From positions 6,932,170-6,996,169 of the forward strand of contig CM050655.1 of assembly GCA_027574665.1 (NCBI GenBank): a stretch of DNA of 64,000 nucleotides, in the 5' to 3' direction. A program made the position numbers and the translations under genes. The DNA is from Rhynochetos jubatus. Its lineage: Eukaryota; Chordata; Aves; Eurypygiformes; Rhynochetidae. Below are positions 1 to 11,400 of the stretch, one piece after another. Within the stretch, counting starts at the first letter, position 1, and each line of letters opens with the position of its first letter. The notes under the pieces are model-generated. The model did no database searches. It was not told the DNA's origin and worked only from the letters and a program-made list of their open reading frames with translations.

Positions 1-2689
1 ACAGCTACAGTTTGCCCAGTGGCAGATGTCTTTTTGTACAATGATAGTACATGGCAGGTCACAACAGTTCCTGATCCAGAGAACTTCCCAGTGCTGGTTT
101 CCGTTGCACAGTTTCACTACCTGCCACTGCATGGTTCTGACGCATGTTTGTGTTCATGAGAGATCAGATGTCTATGCTTACCATGTGTAGACTGCCTGAT
201 GCATTCCTTCATGCCAGCTAGTGGGTTGTTTTTCCTCAAGTTCCTTTTTAGGGACATTTTATTACCCATTTCAATCCCATTTAAGCATTTACTCCATTAC
301 TTGACATGACAAGTTACATTTAAGTAAGCACAATTAAAACCAGCTAGGAAAGCACCGTCGGTTACACAGCTAAATCTCCAGGCAAATTCCCAGGGAAGTC
401 CACGGGATCTGGGCCATGCTATGACCATTACAATACCATTCTCATTAGCACCCTGCACTGCAGCACCAGGTGCTAGACAAAGACTAAAACTCCCTTTCAA
501 ATCCAATCTTGGCTCTAGAAATGGTATAAGATAGGAGACAGCAGACAGAAACAGACCCACAGGGAAGCACAATGCAACGCTGTACTGATGCTCAGCGCTG
601 CAGACACAACAACACCAGAGCTTCCGCAGCCTCATCGTGGTGGAATCGTTTTACAGCCATCATCAAGGAGAGAAACATAAAGAACAGCTCCTCCTGAGAG
701 CGAGGAGCAGCGGGGCAGAAGGGACAAAGGTGCGTCTTCTAAATGGAACGTGTAGGTGGGGGGCTGGCATGAAAGATTTACCCCACTCAGTAATCATCAT
801 TTTGTAGGTGAGGGAATGGTATCATTTTAATAAGGCAAAAAGTAACCTACATGGGCACTAGAGAGACAAGCCCGTATTTGTGTAACACTTAGAGCAGTAG
901 TCTAAGAAATTCCCTCCCTCACAGTAACAGGAATTCAGCTGTGAAAACTCTGTGTCTATATACACTGCACAGCTACCATTCCTACGTGCTCAGACTGCGC
1001 TCTGGTTCAAGGACAGAAAAAGAACGACACAAACAGATGACACCTTTGTTTCCTTCCCCTGATGGAATCATAAACTCGCAGGTTCAGCATGTCTCAGGTG
1101 CAGCCATGCTCTTCACTATTCCTCTTCAAGGAGAAAGCAAACAATACAAGAGGTACCTGTGCATCCCAAAGCACAGAAAGGTCATCGCCTGTTTTAAATG
1201 AGAGGGGAAGTCAGGCCTGCACCACTTTCATGCAAGAAAAAGAAAGCTTCATGCTGAGAAAGGAAAATTAGTACCTTTTCTCCCTACACTCCATTTGCAG
1301 CTGTAATAGGCACAGGAACGTACAGCACAAAACCATCTTACTTAGCTCTGCTGTTACTGGGTTGAACCCTTCCTTCCACTAAGTAAGCAAGCGGTGGAAT
1401 CAGAGACACACTGATGCTCGCCCTCCAAAAAGGAAACCTGCTCCTTCTCACTATGGGATTTCAAAACAAGGCGGCATGTAATCACAGATGCTCTTGGGGA
1501 AGCAGAAGAGGCTTTGCTTATGCAAATCGTATTTCATCAGATCAGATCACTGATCAGATTTCTTCAGATCCCTCTGACTAATTCTCATTCCTAAAACTCT
1601 GTTTCTCTTGAAAAGAACACGCACAGCTGCCCCAGGCTGCCACCTCTTTAAACCTACACCGCTACCCAGCACCTGGCAGCGCTCACCTGGGGTAGTGAGA
1701 GGAGACAAAGGACTAATCCCTAGAAGCCAAAGCAGACTGACTCCATCTTCTGTTCATTTCCGAAGGTGAGAACATTTTGCAAGTGCTCCAGGCACACAGA
1801 CGTGACACACTCCTCCTGCTGATCATCTCAAAAAAACAAAAGAAGTTGGCAACAAAGTCTGGAGACGTTTTTCATTCATCCCACGTCTCTTACACTACTA
1901 CACCCTCATTTCCACTTCTGACACTTCTCCACGCCCCCTCAGCCTGGAACATCACTCTGCAGAGCACTAAGAGAGAATACTGAACCAGGTGTGCAAGTTT
2001 CCTACTATCCCCTTTCTTCCTCAGTCTGGTGTTGTGGCTTTGCCATCTTGGATAGGTTCAGAAATCACCTGGGGTTTTCTCTACCATGTTTCAAACCACC
2101 TCTCAGCTACGGAACACGGAACTCTTTTCTAGGCTGCAGAGTCAATTCGGTCATTTTCCACATGGAATATACTCCATCTCTGATCACGCTTGCTACCTCC
2201 ATCTGCACCACGTCTAGTTTTACTACATCTTTCTGATGCAGTTTCACCAGAACTGCGCGTGTTAGTCAAAGTATGTTTATCACGGGAAAATGTGGCAACG
2301 CAATGACATTTTCTCATTCTGTTTTCTATTCCCACCATCATAATATTTAATATTTCTACTTACTGTCATCATTACTGAGCACAACTCTGGCACTTTCTCT
2401 GAACTATCAATTATAAACTTACATGTTATTGCTTACGTTCAAATCAGAAACAAGCAGTACTAAGGTGTTATTCTTTCCTGTGTGTATTATTTTGCAGGTT
2501 ATTTACATTCAATTTCACTTGACATTTTATCACTGAGTCACTCAGTATCGTGAGGTATTTCATCTCATGTTCATATTCAGGTCCTTCTTGTTACAATCTT
2601 GAATAACTCAATCCCATAAGAAAACCCCATCATCACACTGTTTATCTCCTGACCATTTCTTCTGATCCCCAACGGGTTATTTATTCCTT
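1..2689. other. Unique non-coding DNA
   Basis: No exon, repeat family or RNA gene is recognised here. Open frames of 60-112 codons occur on both strands but none has a protein-like domain or paired strong splice sites. Small sites of note are a perfect octamer ATGCAAAT at 1520-1527 followed by a GATC-rich stretch, and the AP-1 palindrome listed separately at 2532-2546. Confidence 0.6.
2532..2546. promoter_or_regulatory. 15-bp perfect palindrome containing an AP-1 site
   Basis: The arms ACTGAGT and ACTCAGT flank a single central C. The palindrome contains the AP-1 (Fos/Jun) consensus TGAGTCA at 2534-2540. This is a sequence match only, and occupancy is unknown. Confidence 0.3.
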
Positions 2690-2870
2690 CAACAAACACA
2701 CAGTGGCTAAGTTTCTATAAAAATACTGGCAAAGGACCTTGTCAAATGCCTTTTTGAAAGTCCAAATAGATTATGTATCAGCAGGCTTTATCTTATCCAC
2801 CTGCTTACCTACTCCTTCAGAAAAATGCAATGGATTTGTGGGGCTCAACTTTCCCTCGGAATTGTGCTAA
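2690..2870 (-). mobile_element. Degraded CR1/L3-like LINE reverse-transcriptase relic
   Basis: Read on the minus strand, 2751-2771 gives IYLDFQK and 2735-2752 gives KAFDKV. Together these form the reverse-transcriptase motif A of CR1/L3/L2-type LINEs (Y-L-D-F-Q-K-A-F-D-K-V), split by a frameshift. Upstream on the same strand, 2832-2859 encodes EGKLSPTN, which resembles the conserved GKSCLTN segment of these elements. Order and orientation agree with an antisense LINE ORF2 fragment. It is old and broken, and the edges are approximate. The 125-codon frame on the plus strand at 2773-3150 is antisense to it and continues into anonymous sequence, so it is not called a gene. Confidence 0.6.
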
Positions 2871-3440
2871 CTTCTTCTCAACACATTGTATATATCTGTG
2901 TGTCGTTCTCTCTGTTTGTTATGGTTTCTATCTTTTTCCCCCCACAACAGACATTAGGCCTCACGCCATTAGTGTTTTGACTTTCCTCTGGAGTCCTTAT
3001 AAGAATGTGATTGGACACGCAACCCTTCTCCTTGTCAGGTACGAAGGCAGCAACTTCAGTGGAGAATTTCTTGAGAAATTTTGGGTGATAATATCTACTC
3101 CTGGCAGTTTCTTATCACATACTCCATCATTTATTTGGCAATGTCATTGACCAGAATTTCTCTCTGAGGACTACCAACTGACATGATCCCTTTAAATACA
3201 CTTCCAGCACAGGTGGCTCCCCCATCTTCTGCATAGAGATGATGTGTAAAAAAAGTTCCTCTCCCTTGCCTTAAGCTCCATATTCCTGTTGTGGTGTTTT
3301 GTTTTGTTTTGTTTTTTTAATCACAGCTTTTCTTTTATACCATTTTCAAGGTTTTGGGGGGTTTTGTTTATTATTCTGTTGCTTGTTTCAGGTTTTGGCC
3401 TGCTACACTGCAATGACATTTCACAGAAGTGAAGAAAACT
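2871..3440. other. Unique sequence with a T/G-rich low-complexity tract
   Basis: This interval holds a GTTTT repeat run at about 3288-3318 and a further T/G-rich piece at about 3349-3372. The remainder is not recognised. Confidence 0.5.
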
Positions 3441-3515
3441 CTAGGTAGGAAGGGACCATGCAGATCAGCCAGTTCAACCTTCTCTCAAAGCAGGACCCAA
3501 GTTAGGCTAGTCCAG
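3441..3515 (-). mobile_element. CR1: Old CR1 3'-end fragment
   Basis: The plus strand shows the reverse complement of a CR1 3' tail: a GGTAGGAAGGGACC core, then an ATCAGCCAGTTCAACC block, then CTCAAAGCAGGACCC. These match in order the familiar avian CR1 tail (GGTTGGAAGGGACC, ATCTAGTCCAACC, CTCAAAGCAGG). It is more diverged than the other CR1 tails in the window, so it is probably an older insertion. Edges are approximate. Confidence 0.7.
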
Positions 3516-6500
3516 CATCTTTTCTGATATTTTATTTTTAAAAGGTTATCGACTTATTTTTACCATCCTCCCTTAACCTGTCACTTGGCTAGGCTGACTT
3601 TCCTTGGATTTTCCTGAAGTCTTTTTTGACTGGTGATAGACATTCACTGAGCCAGAAATGTGATGACTGCAAGAGACAACATACATGATATATCGGCTCA
3701 TTCTGACAGCTTCATGTCCCAGACATCATCTGTCTCAATCCTGCGCGGTCATTCCTGTGACTTTCGTGGTAGAATGCCACATGCTACGTATCTGTGACCT
3801 CTCCTTTTTGGAAAATGGTAGTGTCATTATTCTTCATTACCCTGTGTTCATCTAGGAAGTCAACCTTGTAAACCTGCAGGGCCATCTATGAGGACTTCAT
3901 CACCGACTTTCGCAGCAACAGATTACCGTTACAGGTGGACAATACAACTCCTGTGACCTCAAGTCTCGGATGAAATAGTTTGTTTTGTACAAAATACTTT
4001 TTACTTGGGCAGAACTCCTAACCAATTCCTAGCGCTATAGGTGTTCCAAGTTCTCAGTATTCTGCTAAATGAAATGCTATCTGATGACAGCCTGCGTTTC
4101 ACTGCTGCGATCCTGTAATTAAGGAAGCTAAACATAGATCAGATAATGTTTCTCAAGGTTTTTTGTTCATTAGATGCTTTATTATTCTGACCTCGATTTC
4201 CATTAGCATATTGAACAGAGTAATGGATACGTATTGCCACCTATTTAAAGCCAAACTACACTGCAATCTGCTTTAACTCAAGTTCATAACTAAGCAATTT
4301 CTTTTGGATTTATAATCAATTTTCAAGTGAATTTGTTATTGAAAAAGTAACTCTTAAGAGGATGGCTGTATTTTCTGGTCAGCTTAGCATTTTTCTGCAT
4401 TTCAAGCAATAGTGTCCTCAAGAGACAGAGAAATGGAATAAAATCCTTGCAATTAGTACAAGAAACACTCCTAGTAGTTCAGGATATTGATGCTTAGTTT
4501 TTATTAGACGCTGTAACCTTTTAAGTCACTTTACATCACACCTGAGAGGGGGCTGTGGCAATGCCCTGTATGAAGGCCTGTATAAACATTTCAGTTTCAC
4601 AGTAATTGCCCTGATGGCTAAGGACTTAACCACTTCTCACCTGTATCCTTCTGCAAACTTTTTTTTTTTAGTAGAAGATTACCATTCTAGATACACTGCA
4701 CAACTTTTGTAAGTGGGGAGCTGGTTTGTGAAATACATTTCCTTATACAACAGCATTATAAAGAATCCATACACTTCCTTCTCACGTAGACACATCATTA
4801 CAGGACTCCCAATGGAGTCAATAGAAAAATCCTTAGCAGCTCCAGAGGCGGCTAGAGAATAAATAAAGCTGTCTCTGATGTAAGCAATGATGTTTGTCTC
4901 TAAAGTGGTTTGAGCTGGTGATTAAATAATGGCTGCAAAAAAAATTTTTCACCTCACTACCGTGACCAACCTTTATGCATAGATTTCACACTATTACATG
5001 TTTTCCCTCATTCCTGCTCTCATTTATGTATTTCAATGTTTCATACCACCAAGGAAACACAATGTAACTGTGATTACAGCTGCGGAATGGTTTGCAGCTA
5101 CCACGGTGGATGATTTTGTGTGTTGCACTTTGAAAGCGCACCATGTAAAACTTCATACCCCCAAGCAGCTAAGGAGATACGCGGGTAACGGCAGCTCCGT
5201 GCCATCCCTGATACAGCCAGTATGAAGACCACAAAAAGCCAGGTGCAGCACTGTGAGTACACCCAACTCCCCACCCGTCCCATCCAGCCTCAGGAGAGCT
5301 CTGCCCTCTGCCTCTGTGCTAGGCACCCATGTCACCTGCCTGGGGGGCGCACAAAGTCTCCCAGGAAGCAGTCTGTGATCGCCTGCAACAGCACCAACAG
5401 GTAGGAAAGCCTCCTCAGGAAGGTCATGGAGCCCTTTTCGAGCCTCCAAACTTTTTAAATGGTACGTTGAGGCTAGGGTAGACACAAAGACTAGGTCTGA
5501 ATGAAATTCTTCTTTAAAAAAACTTACCCTCCAAACACAACAACGTTTGCTAATTCAGCTGGCCATTTCAGTCATTGAAAACAGAAGAGAAATATGTAAT
5601 ACTGACATATTTTGATTATTCAAAAATAAGTATTTCTTTCTGAGGTGCTAACTTGTTTCATTGTGAAAAAACTGAAACAGTTTCAAAAAGCAGTATTATT
5701 ACAAACTGACATCAAAGTAACATTCCTCTCTCCTCTGTTCCAGCACGACAACTCTTACATTATGTCGGCTTCATCTCCACCATCCTTCCTTTCTCCGCAC
5801 TTTACATACTCCTTTTCCCCCTTCCCCCATCTTTTAGGTTTTCCAATGAAGCAAAAAACCCATTATTCACTCAGCTTGAGAGAGAGAATCCCACCCAAGT
5901 TGGTGCCTTTCCATTCAATCTTTTTTTAATCAATTATATTTTTAAAGAAATTACAGAGTACGACCAGCATGCCAAAGGCAATTTAATTTTGTTTGGGGAT
6001 TTTACTCTGAGACAGCACTATGAATCATCCCAAAGTTCACAAACTGCTTTGTTTCATTCAATCAAACAGCAAACGGGTTTATTATACATCATTTCCTCTT
6101 GTAAACATGCTTTTTTCCCCCCTCTTAGAGATGTATTTCCATTGGTACCGTTTCTTAGTAAAAAAAAGCAGTTTCTGTAATTAAGTCTGTATTCATGAGT
6201 GTTACAGCATGCCGCTGCCTCTCCAGAAAAGAAAAAAAGAAAATAAAAAGAACCAAACCACAAACTCAAACCAACAACAAAAAATGATGCCCCCCCAACC
6301 TCTTGAAAACCCTTACTGTGATACTGCATTTGCCAACAGAACTCCTTGTACAGACCTGATGGCCTGCAGCGGTGGAGGTAGCACCAGGGCTGTGTCCTGC
6401 ACCCCTGTGGTAACTAGAAGATACATACTGTCCCCCACGTGGCACCTTCCATGGGGTTATGCTCACCGGTGGTCACGATCCCCCTACCCTACGTTAGTTC

Positions 6501-8134
6501 AGCATGCCTCACACCTCTCTGTCATTACAATTCACAATATACTGTAACTTTCATTTGACAACAACATTGAGCCTCATTTTTAGACCTGATAGCACTCTCT
6601 CAGCCTTCCTGTCCTCCCACTTGCCCAGCAGGTCCCTGTCAGGCAGGTCCTCTGAGCTCCTCGGTTAACCTGTGCAGCACAGCAGGCACGCAGCAATCGG
6701 GTAGCAAAAGAAATTCTCTGCTAAAGCTGCTTTTAGTATTAAAGGCCTAAACCCCCACATCTTCACTAGGCAGGTAACACACAGGTCTGGTGAGTCCAGG
6801 CTCAAACTGGAGGTCTGGTGTTGGGTCAGTATGTCAGGGAAGACAAAAGCCTCTCCCTGGCTCTGCCCCTCTTCAGCACCCAGCAGCACCAGTCTGCCTC
6901 CTGGGATGGCCTTCCTTCCACCTCTTCCTAAGGGCCGGGCCCTTCAGGTGGGCCAGAAACCACAAAACAACCGAGAACGCAATCTTGAGACCCTCAGGGA
7001 AGCAGTTAAAGAGGTGGCGAGCTAGTCCCACGGAGCTGGAGTCACACGCCGGAGATGACAAGGCAGAATGGGGCTCACGCACAGAAATACAGCCACACAA
7101 ATATAAACGTGTGCACACACATATACCCAGGCACACACCTCTCTAATGTTGCATTTTTTACAAGTGCTTGCGAAACAGTGCAATAAAGACATTCTCTCCC
7201 ATGCAAAAGCAGGGACACGCCCCTTCTCCCACCCACAATTATCGGAGGAACAGTAAGACGTAGAAGCTGTTTCATCAAAGCCACAGGCTTTAGGGTTTTT
7301 CTGTTTTGCTGTTTTTACTCTCACAACAAGCACTGAAATCTGCTGAAAATATCAATGCAAATAGAAAAATATTTTATATCTAAGCATAAATCTCAGAACC
7401 TTAGAAAATCTGCTTTAACAAAATAGAAAGGGAAAACTACAGGTATGCTGCTCTTGCAGCCAACACAGCTCTTGGAGCTGTTATCCTCAGTCCCAAGCGA
7501 GCTTGCAGGCAGGGCTGGGCTTAGCCCAGGGCTCCCAGTCCCCCCCCAGCCTTCTCCCAGCCAGGCAATCCACAGTTTGTCTTGCAAAATAAAGGTTTTC
7601 TTGATGGTCGCTAATGAAAGTTATGTGGGGCTGTGTTAATGATTAGTTTCCCAATTCAACTGTTAAACTGCTCCACAAGCCAAAGACTTATTTCATCTTG
7701 ACTGGAAAAAGATTTCTTTGTCATTTTCTCTGCAATTCATAAGGACTGAGAATATATTTCCATATAAAATACATAATTTGGCCTGGAACAAGTTGTTTCA
7801 CTTAATTTGAAAATTACTAAGCCTTTAAAACAGATTTGGATAGATTTTCATAATACTCACAATGAACACTTCAAAACCAGAAAACATTTCTTTAGGAAAC
7901 TCTCCCACAAAGTAAACAGCAAATATGTATGCTGAAGTGCCCAATGATGCACTTTAGTCTCATAATTCACCATGAAAAAAATCCCCTGCACATCTAATAG
8001 GAGATTGTCAAGCATTTCCTGGTATACATCCTCCCTTTGTTACTAGAGTTATTCAGACATTAGGAAGATGTGGGAGCTTTTTAAGGACACAGTGGGAGGA
8101 CAATGGGAGTCAAGAAAAGGATTTCCTGTACAGG
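3516..8134. other. Unique non-coding DNA
   Basis: No gene is recognised. The contents are an A/C-rich tract at 6222-6304 and GC-richer patches at about 5220-5410, 6590-7080 and 7440-7570. These patches generate overlapping open frames of 60-118 codons on both strands without recognisable domains. At about 5527 there is a minus-strand donor-like AGG/GTAAGTT, but no good acceptor was found to define an exon. Confidence 0.5.
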
Positions 8135-8142
8135 GCCTAAAC

Positions 8143-8446
8143 CAGTGGTGTCCAAAGTGGGGTGTGCAAAACCCAAGGGATCAGCAAGGTTATCCACTGG
8201 GGTGTGGGAAGATTGGGGGTTTTTCCATATCATTAACAAGAAACACCTTTTAAACAATGTTTATTTCAGCATTATTCCATCCCGTTTCGATTTCTATTTT
8301 TGCATATGTTTTATAATACATTATATAATACATTAGTAGTACAGAAGTACCAATAAATAAATAAATATAAGTTTATTGAGGGTGTGTGCTCAAAAGATTT
8401 TTTGACTAATAGGAGTGTGCAATCAAAAAAAGTTTGGAGATAACTG
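8143..8446. mobile_element. Non-autonomous hAT-type DNA transposon (MITE-like)
   Basis: The left end starts CAGTGGTGTCCAAAG and the reverse complement of the right end starts CAGTTATCTCCAAAC. They agree at 12 of the first 16 positions and resemble the CAGTGGTTCTCAAA inverted repeat known from hAT (Charlie-like) elements. The 8-bp flanks are gcctaaac (8135-8142) and atctaaac (8447-8454), matching at 6 of 8, as expected for a decayed hAT target duplication. The 304-bp body is AT-rich, has no transposase coding capacity and carries an AATAAA-type cluster near 8350. It is therefore a deletion derivative mobilised in trans in the past. The subfamily is not identified. Confidence 0.7.
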
Positions 8447-11400
8447 ATCTAAACAAAGTTAATCAATAAAACTGATTTCATTGTAATGATTGCATTCTGC
8501 AATGCACAACTCTTCCGGAAAATAAACAAGTGAAGACCTAGAAGTCACGAATATGAAAACGGCAGAACTATCAGCTGTTTGGTGTGCTCTCGTACATAGG
8601 TACAGTAGAGTAATCGTGCCACAAAGGAGAAGACTGTATCTACGTGAGGAAATACACCATCACCCACATGCTAGCGCTAGACCCCGTAGAAAACGCCCTT
8701 TGCAAAATGTAGGAAATCATATTCTTTTTTCCCTTACAGGCACATTTTGCTGAGCAACAACTTGATGGGCTGTAAATTGACTTCTCTAAATGTCAAGAAT
8801 GGTAACGTTCCCTCCCCCCATTAGTTACCTTAATAAACTGCTCCTAGATTAACTGAAGGTCTGAACTGAATGAGCGCAGCTGAAGAGTAACACAGCATCT
8901 GTACCACAGCGTACAAACGTGAATCCACTGATGACTGCCTTGATATAGAGCAAGAACTTTTGTAATCGATCTATATTCTGTTTTTACTCGGCTTTTTATG
9001 AAGACAAAAGAACTTACATGCTTTAAAGTAAATTTGCCTGAGTAAGACCTATGATTCTGACTTTCTATGAATACAGTAAACTTTAATATTCATTGACTCC
9101 ATAATCATTCTTCCAGTAAACGTCAAAGGTCAGTAGTGAGAAGACAGGCTTTTCTTCCTAGGAACAGCAGCATGGCCAGCAAGGAAGAAAGGTAAACCAG
9201 AATTTTACAGTTTCTAATGGGGGCAATACAGATTTCAGTTACTTCTGAAATACATCATGTACAGCCACTTCAGTTACGTTCCTGAGTCATAGCACCCTAA
9301 CGTCATCTTTTAAATAAGGCAAAACATCTGTTACCCTTGAAAGCACCCCTAAAGAAGCTTTGGTAGTTAACACCGTACTGCCAACTAGAGACCATCTTGT
9401 GGAATCATCTCTGTGAAGGGTAAGAAGATGACAAAAACAGATTATAAAACAGACCCCTTCTCCTACTGCCTTCTGTTTGTTTTAAACAGACTCATATTTT
9501 ATGTACACTGTCATTACACTCATTTTCTAAAGAGCAATTATAAAAATCCTTTTAAAGGAAATCAATTTCTTGGACTCCCATATGACTGCTGCTTACATCT
9601 GATGTGATCTGATTTTTCTGTGTGTCACAAGGTATAATTTCTTCCACTAGGCCCTTCAGTAAATTTCTTGGGGATGCCTTTGAGGTCTAATTCATACATT
9701 TATACCTTGATCATTAGCTCCTGTTTCTATAAAAAGCCTAGTAGGAAGCAGTATGAAATGTATTTGTAATCACTCAGTGCCCCATGCAGAAATTCCGTTG
9801 AGTAATCTGAATAGATTGCTTGAGTGCACACCTCTGATTTATGTTTGCATTATACAGAAATCAGCTTTAAATTCATAAAAAAGCTTCCATCCACCCACCC
9901 AAATCTGCTAGTGTATATAAACCTGCCACACAGCATTTTTGTCTGAAATCACATGACTTGATGGGACATTCCAGACTAATGCACTTATAGTAATCAATAA
10001 CCTGAGTAATTATCGAGCTGCTGCACGCATTCCATACATAGAAGGGATATAAACCCAGGGAAACATGTTCTTGTCAAACAATCCTCAAATACTCGAGCCT
10101 ACCTCTGCCCTTAATTTCTACAGAAACAGTGAGAAGTGCTTTCAGTATGACGCACCTGGTTGTACATGTACAGCTGGTGCAAAATTAATGCTCTTCATCC
10201 CTGCAGAGTAAGCGGTGTCTCAGGGCTTTAGCAGTTCTGTGTAACATGGTTCCTGGCCGGGGCACTGCAGAGCCACCCCGTGACAGTAATTTCAGAGCTC
10301 CTCAGCTGACATAGGACAAAGCCCCACAACCAGGGAAATGTAAGGGCAGCGGTTGCTGCCAGACGCTTCCCAAGACAGATAAGGAGGCAAAACCATCCTC
10401 TCACCATTCGAAGACTGGCTGATGAGAGTAAAGTCCTCCTTCATTTCTCATCCAGGAGGCCAAGTGCTAAAGTATAACCTGCTTTAGAGTACGTGCCTAG
10501 AGACTGTACAGCAACATAACCATTCCTAGATAATTTCCATTCAGGCAAATTCTAGTTTTCAAATCATTTTTAATTTGAACATGGTATTAGCAGGCAGAGA
10601 GACAACTTTTTCTAAGCATTGCTGACCTAACAAGGTCCTCACAAACAGAAAGAAAGAATTACAGCCTCATGTCACGTCCACGTGGCAGTTATATGCCTGA
10701 GTATGACCTGAAGAACGATGACCCTGAAAAACTGATTGCTCCAGATCCCCTGGGAACTGGTAGGAGGTAGAAGGAATTTGCAGCATCTCTGACAGAGTCT
10801 AGGTTCAAGTAAGTCTGCTTGGTCCTCAGAGACGGAGTGCTTGTGTTAGCTCGTCTCTAATGTTGTTTTCCTTCCCTCCTCTCCTCTGGTGGTAGGGAAA
10901 TTGCATGCAAGAATAACACTCTGCATTAAGCTCCTGTGACTGACTCTTACAAGGCCATTTTATTTATAAAAAAGGGTGGTCCCCAAAGCCCACACCTTTC
11001 TTTGTCAAGAATTTATGAACTACCTTTAAGCACCATTGACAGTCTGATACACGGGTCACTTGCAAATCAGTTTTTCTTGCTGAATTATTACACTATTAAC
11101 TCCACAGCTTTCTCAGCTTCACAAAGTGCACTCCTGCAGCATGTGTGAAGGATGAATAGCCTCAATAAATTCCATTATACAAAGGAACAATGAGGATAGC
11201 ATATTGCTGACTTTAGGATAATGAGAGCAACACTGGATTTCAAGATTGTTTTGATGCGATTAGCATTGTGTTCTCATTTCTCTAGGTGAATGGTTTTCAA
11301 GGCACTCATTTTCTAGAACACGTATGAGAAGTGGATTTCAAGAGATGAGACAAGGGTTTATTATTATTTATTAGAGTATTATGGTTACAATAGCGTCCAT

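Noticed and set aside
1510-1570. GATC-rich near-palindrome around 1537-1556
   Set aside because: The arms are only 6 of 7 matched and overlap simple TCAGA repeats, so it is not distinguishable from chance.
2773-3150. 125-codon plus-strand open frame with hydrophobic stretches
   Set aside because: Its first part is antisense to a LINE RT relic, the remainder is anonymous, and there is no splice or start context.
6222-6304. Open frame 6209-6547 across the A/C-rich tract
   Set aside because: The Lys/Asn/Gln-rich start is translated low-complexity DNA, not a protein feature.
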